Origin: Gammaproteobacteria bacterium
GTDB lineage: Bacteria; Pseudomonadota; Gammaproteobacteria; Pseudomonadales; Oleiphilaceae
Assembly (NCBI GenBank): GCA_003695085.1
Contig: RFIV01000140.1
Location: 1 to 8,143 of the forward strand
DNA: 8,143 nucleotides
Direction: 5' to 3'
A model generated the notes under the pieces. The model worked only from the letters and a program-made list of their open reading frames with translations. It was not told where the DNA came from and did not search any database. Position numbers and translations under genes: made by a program. Shown piece by piece: positions 1 to 6,200 of the stretch. Numbering within the stretch: position 1 is the first letter of the stretch; the number at the start of each line of letters is the position of its first letter.

Positions 1-240
1 AAACAGCACCGGGGCCTCGGTGGCTTCAATCAGTCGATCGATGGCATCCGACCACTGCTCTTCATCAGCCAGATCCACCACCCAGGCATCAGCCTGGTCG
101 GCCTGGCGGAGAACGGCGTCGGTCAGGCGGGCCGGATCGCAATTGATCCAGATGCCGAAGCCATAGCCACGCAGGGCATGTGCCAGCACATGCCGCTGCA
201 GCGGACAATCGGAAACTATACCCACCTTGCTGGTGTCCAT
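1..240 (-). CDS. chpB: Probable ChpB-like CheB-type methylesterase, N-terminal 80 residues (3' end outside window)
   Basis: The frame starts at ATG 240-238 and stays open for 80 codons to the left edge. The protein opens MDTSKVGIVSDCPLQRHVLA and contains a hydrophobic strand ending in Asp56 (AWVVDLAD), then a helix and a further strand (PVLF) at the edge. This is a beta-alpha alternation like the start of a receiver domain. The usual paired acidic residues after strand 1 are reduced to one (Asp11), and no MPxMDG-like motif follows Asp56, so phosphorylation is doubtful. In Pil-Chp operons chpB, encoding the receptor methylesterase, directly follows chpA, and the N-terminus resembles ChpB as I remember it. 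The catalytic esterase domain lies outside the window, so function rests on context plus this partial similarity. The start is well fixed: the only codons between it and the upstream in-frame stop are TTC, GAG and GCC. Co-transcription with chpA is inferred from the 9-base gap. Confidence 0.75.
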   Translation of the reverse strand, partial: MDTSKVGIVSDCPLQRHVLAHALRGYGFGIWINCDPARLTDAVLRQADQADAWVVDLADEEQWSDAIDRLIEATEAPVLF

Positions 241-252
241 GGCTCGAAATCA
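241..252 (-). promoter_or_regulatory. chpA stop / chpB start junction with weak ribosome-binding site
   Basis: On the minus strand the chpA stop TGA is followed by TTTCGAGCC and then the chpB ATG. The only purine-rich element is GAG very close to the start codon, so no convincing Shine-Dalgarno sequence is present and there is no room for a promoter or terminator. Translation of chpB probably depends on ribosomes finishing chpA (translational coupling). This is inferred from spacing alone. Confidence 0.5.
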
Positions 253-3200
253 GGCTTCGGTCAGGCGTTGAATGGTCTCCAGCAGGGTGGCTTCCTGGAA
301 CGGCTTGCCCATGTATTCGTTGACGCCAATGGACAGTGCCCGTTCACGGTGCTTCTGTCCGGTCCGCGAAGTGATCATGATAATGGGGACGTCCTTGAGC
401 CGGTCATCGTGGCGTACCAGCGAGGCCACCTCGAAACCATCCATGCGGGGCATCTCGATATCCAGCAATATCACGTCCGGCACCACATCCTGGAGCTGGG
501 CAATGGCGTCCACCCCGTCCTTGGCCGTGAAGACTTCCATGCCGTTGCGGTTGAGCAGCCGTGAGGTGACCTTGCGCACGGTGATGGAGTCGTCGACGAC
601 CATGACCGTGGTGGGACGATCATCCCGGCGAGCCGGCTCCGGCTGCCTGATGCTGTCATCCACGATATGACCGGAGATGTTGGCGCGCACCATGGCCGGC
701 AGGTCGAGAATGACCACGACGGAACCGTCACCGAGAATGGTGGCCCCGGAGACACCCCGCACACCGGCAAACTGTGGCCCCAGGCTCTTGACCACGATTT
801 CACGTGAGCCCATGAGCGCATCCACCTGAAGGGCCAGGGGTTCGTCACCCCCGCGCACCAGAATCACCGGCAGGGGCAGCGGTTGTCCCTGCAGCTTGGG
901 GTGATGCTCGGCGTTGAGCATGTTTCCGAGATACTGAAGACGGTATTTCTTGCCGGCATACTCGTACAGGGGGGCATTCGGTTTGTAGTACTCTTCCAGC
1001 TCATAGGGGCTGACACGCACGATACCTTCGATGGTATTGAGCGGGATGGCGTAGTAGTCCTCGCCGGTGGAGACCATGAGTGCCCGGTTGACGGACACGG
1101 TGAAGGGCAGGTTGACGGTAAACCGCGTGCCCTTGCCGCGCTGTGAGTCAATACTCACACGGCCGCCGAGCTGCTTGATCTCGCTGGAGACCACATCCAT
1201 GCCGACGCCCCGGCCGGATATCTGGGTCACCTTCTGTGCGGTACTGAAGCCGCTCTGGAAGATGAACTGCAGCACGTCGCGGTCGGAAATGGCGGTATTT
1301 TCGCGGATCAGGCCCTGTGCGATGGCTTTCTCACGCACACGCTCCACGTTGATCCCCGCCCCGTCATCCTCGATGGTGATCACCACGTCACCGCCTTCGC
1401 GGGCAACGGACAGGTCGATCGTGCCGGTTTCGGGCTTGCCTGCGGCCTTGCGCACATCCGGCATTTCGATGCCATGGTCCACAGCATTGCGCAGCATGTG
1501 TTCAAGGGGCGCCACCATGCGCTCCAGCACCGTGCGGTCTACCTCACCCTCGGCATTGTAGACATTGAGCTGCGCCTTCTTGCCCAGTTCGCCGGCAATC
1601 TGGCGAACGATGCGACGCAAGCGGGGCACAATGGAGTTGAACGGGACCATTCGGGTTTTCATCAACCCTTCCTGCAGCTCGGTATTGATTCGCGACTGCT
1701 GCAACAGAATGGTTTCCGCATCCCGCGCCTTTTGTACCAGTGTGTCACGCAGGTCCTGCAAGTCGAAGGTAGACTCGGCCAATGCGCGGGACAACTGCTG
1801 GATGGTGGAGTAACGGTCCATCTCCAGCGGATCGAACTCTTCGTATTGCGGCCCACCCTCTTTCTCGAGGCGATACAGTACCTGGGCCTCGGTTTCGATT
1901 TCGAGGCGGCGCAGCTGCTCCCTCAGGCGCTCGATGGTGGCCTCCATTTCCTCGAGGTTGAAGCCGAAGTCGCTGATCTGCTGTTCCAGGCGCCCGCGTG
2001 CGATACTGGTTTCACCTGCCAGGTTGACCAGGCTGTCCAGCAGCGGAGCAGATACACGAATGGTTTCCTGCGTGGCTGTTTGCTTGGCTGCCTTCTGAGC
2101 TGGCTGTGCAGGCTTGGGCGGGGCTTCCCGGGGCGTCTTGTCCGGCTTGGGCTCCTCTCGCTGGAGCGCTACCATGGCTTCGGATGCGCTGGCCGGGCCG
2201 GCCGGCTTGTCGGCATCGCCCTTGCTGTCATCGCTGCTCAGGCCTGCGCCCGATGCCTGGTAGATGTTCTGAACGCGGTGAACCTTGCTCTGGAGCCGCT
2301 CGAGCAGACTGTTTATTTCAGCCTCAAGTGCTTCGTCGAGCTCCTGATGGTGGCTGTGTGCATCCTTGCAGGTCGTTTCCAGCTCCTGGGCCAGATCACC
2401 GATATCCGACAAGGTGGCCAGGCGCGCGCCGCCCTTGAGCGTATGAAGAATGCGATGCATGGACTCGGCATGCCCGGCATTGCGACGATCCGCTTTCCAG
2501 TCCTGGAATTCGCGGGTCAGTGCGGTCATCAGCTCATCGGCTTCCTCGATGAAGACCTGCAGGATTTCCGGGTCGATATCCAGTGCCTTGGGACGCTCGA
2601 GGAGCTCGGAGGGCGGGGTCTCGGTATCGGCCTTGCGCAGTTCGGCGACAAGATCAACCGGCGTGGCCGCCTCTTCGCCCTCCTCGATGGCATCGAGCAG
2701 ACGGTTGAGGTAGCGGACCGCGCGTTCAATCAGATTGATCACGTCATCCGTGACCAGCGGCTGCCGGGCGACGAGCAGCTCGATCCGCTGGTACAGGGCA
2801 TCACAGAGCTCGCCCACGCTATCGACATGTGCCAGTCTGGCGCCGCCCTTGAGGGTGTGCAATTCGCGCAACATGGGCTCGAGCAGGGCTGTCTGATCCG
2901 GCAGTGCCCGCCACTGGGACAGTACATCCTGTACCACGGCCATGATATCCCGGGCCTCGTCGAGGAAAATGCCCGTCAGATCATCCTCGTCGGCACCTGC
3001 GAACAGTGGCTGAGGTGTTTCGCTTTCATCGTGCTCCCCGGTTGCCGCCGGTTCTTCGGGGGGTTCTTCCGTGTATTCGGGGGCGCCGAGATCTACGGTC
3101 GTGCCGTCTGCGGACTCTGATGGAGCATCCTGAGCTGTACACAGGGCGCGTACCTCGGCCACCAGATCCTTGCGCGCGGTCAGGGGGGCACGTTGGGCAG

Positions 3201-6200
3201 TCAATTCCACCATTTCTGCCAGCGCGTCATTGCAGCGCTGCATCAGGCTGCCCAGTCCGTCGCTGAGCGGCAAGCGGTTTTCGGCAATGCCCTCGAACAG
3301 ATTCTCCAGCTCATGTGAGAGATCTCCGATGGGCGTCAGCTCTGCCAATCGTGCACCGCCTTTGAGCGTGTGCACCACGCGCTGAAGCTCGGCAAAGGGC
3401 GAGGTATCCTGCGGTGCCTCGAGGTAGGCATGCAGCAGTTCGCCGGCCCGGTCGACCAGCTCGTGTGCCTCTTCCAGGAAGATATCCAGCAGTTCATCAT
3501 CCAGGGTCGAGGTATCCAGTCGCTCGCGATCAAACTCGGCCAGGTCCTGGCTGGGTTCCGTGGCAGCTTGAGGGCTGCCGGCTGCGGTCTCGCTCACCTC
3601 AGGTTCGGGCAGGGAGCCGTCATCGGACTCAGTGACGGTAAAGGCGTCGGCCTCGGCATCGGCTTCGGCAGCACGGTGAATGGCTTCGATAAGGCTTTGT
3701 GCCTCATCGGGAGTCTGCTGGGACTCGACCTGATCGACCATTTCAGCCAGGGCATCATGAGCCTGCTGCGCCAGATCAACCAGTCCGGGGCGGGGTGACA
3801 GGCGGCCATCGACCAGGCGTTCGAAAAGCGTTTCCACCTCGTGAGCGAGATTGCCGATGGCGGCGATTTCTGCCATCCGTGCACCGCCCTTGAGGGTATG
3901 CAGTTCTCTCTGCAGTGCTTGCAGGGTCTCGGCGTTGTCCGGTTGTCCGGACCACAGCTCAATCAGCTCGGAGGTGCGGTGCATGATATCCCGGGCTTCT
4001 TCCAGGAAAATCTCCACCATTTCCGGGTCCAGTCCTTCCACCGGCTCGAGCGTGGGAACATCTTCAAGCGCCTCGAGCTCTTCAATTTCCGGTTCCTTGA
4101 CGGGCGCATCCGTATCCGCGTCGCTGAGGGTTTCAGTCGTCTCCGCCTGTTCGTCGGTGTTGCTGCCCTCGTAGGATTCGAGCGCAGCAATGAGGTCAGG
4201 CGCGGGCGAGATCGGCTGGCCTTCGGCAATCCGATCAACCATGTCCGCCAGCGTATCGTGGGTCAGGGTGGCCAGATTGAGCGCTTCTTCCGAAGCCTGT
4301 GTGCGACCTTCAGTAATGCGCTCGAGAAGGGTCTCCAGCGCGTGTGCCAGATCACCGATCGCCGTGATCTGTGACAGGCGCGCACCGCCCTTGAGCGTGT
4401 GCAGGTCGCGTTGCAGGGCCTGAATGATGAGCTTGTCTTCCGGTGCTTCGGACCAGCTCTGCAGCAGGTCGGCCGACCGGCTGATGATGTCGCGTGCCTC
4501 TTCCAGGAAGACTTCCGCCAGTTCCGGGTCCAGCTCGTAGGTGGAATCGGGGCTTTGAGCGTCGGCTTCTTCCTCGGCTTCAACTTCCGGTAAAGGCAGG
4601 GGCTCGTCAGCATGTGAAAGCGCATCGCTGTCGGGCTCGGCGACCGCGGACGCCGTTGTCGGATCGGTTGATTCCGTGACCGGCGAGCCGGATGACAGTT
4701 GATCCAGAGCCTGAATCAGATCGTCATGCCGCTGTGCGGCAAGCCCGGCTGCCACCTGGTCCATCATGGTCAGGAGCACATCATGTGCGGTGCGCAAGGT
4801 CTCGGTAACATGCGCCTGAGGCTGAATGGTGCCGCTCTGAATGTGCTGATACACACGCTCCAGGTGTTCACACAGTTCGGCGATATTGATCAGTCCGGCA
4901 TGCGCTGCACCACGTTGCAGGCTGGCGATTTCATCGGCCAGCCGGTTGAGTTTTTCATCGATGGCCGGATGGGCCGACCAGTCCGCAAGAATCGCTTCGG
5001 CATCCAGCAGAATGTCGAGGCCTTCGGTCAGGAAAATGGCGACCAGCTGCGGATCAGTCTGTTCCCCTTCGTTGTCGGCGCCGGTTTCGTTTTCCGTTAC
5101 GCGCGCGTGCGCGTCGGCAATCGCTTCAAGCAGCGCTTCGGAGCCAGCCAGGGGGGCTTGCGGGGTGGTGTTCAGCTGGCCGAGGCCTGCTTCAACGAGT
5201 TCGACAGCCTCGGCCAGTATTTCCGCCATGGAAATGTCGGCCGGCAGGTGGCAGGCGCGGGCGTCCTTGACATAGCGTTCCAGCGGCACGGCTATGCGTG
5301 CAATGGGCTCGATATTGGCCGTGTTGGCACTGCCCTTGAGGGTATGCAGGGCACGTGATACGGCATCCGTGATGGCAACAGGCTGGTCGCTGTCACGGAC
5401 GGTCTGGGCGAAGGCCCGCAGTGTTTCGAGGTGGCCTTCGGTTTCTTGTCTGAAAATGTCCAGCAGAACCGGATCCACCTCCGGCTCGGCGTTGTCGATT
5501 CCGGCCTCCGGGGCGGCCGGAACCGTGTCGCTCGGGCTTGCTGTGTCCGGTGTTGGGGTCTGAGCCAGCGTCGGGTTCTCGCCCCGCGCCCAGGCATCAG
5601 CTGCCGCCATCAGTGCGGAGGGATCGAAGGAGGGCGAGCGCCGCTGTTCAAAGTCGGTGACCAGCTGCGGCACCTTGTCGACGACTTCGCGAATGAGGCC
5701 GGCAATGTCTTCGTTCATGAAAATGGTGCCGTCGATGATGCGGTTCATCATGTTCTCGACGGACCAGGCCAGCTCGCCCACAATTGAGGCACCCACGAGA
5801 CGGCCACTGCCCTTGAGCGTATGGAATGCTCGCCGCACTTCGGTCAGCGCTTCCTGATTCTGGAAGTCCTGCAGCAGTCGCGGCAGGTATTCGTTGATGG
5901 TCTCGAGGACTTCACCGGCTTCTTCGACGAAGATCTCAATGATCTCGTCATCCACCAGGTCATCGTCGTCCCGGTCTTCGGAGACGGGGGGTGACGTGGC
6001 CTCGGTTTCTGTTGAAGCAGCTTCGAGCTCGATGTCTGCCACGACAGGAATTGCTTCCTCATCGGGCTCGGCCACAGTCGTCTCATCCACGGGCACTTCG
6101 ACAGGCTCCGATGGTGAGTCTCCGGCGGCCTCCTGCACATCAGCCTCATGCTCAGCGATTGCCTCGGCAGCCGAGTCATCTTCACCCAGAAGGTCTGTTG

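Noticed and set aside
241..249. A promoter or terminator between chpA and chpB
   Set aside because: Nine bases are too few, and no hairpin or promoter element is visible around them.
1474..3120. A 548-codon open frame on the plus strand, opposite the HPt modules and kinase core
   Set aside because: It lies entirely antisense to recognisable kinase and HPt coding sequence, and its translation shows no known domain. Long antisense frames are expected opposite GC-rich genes with strong codon bias.
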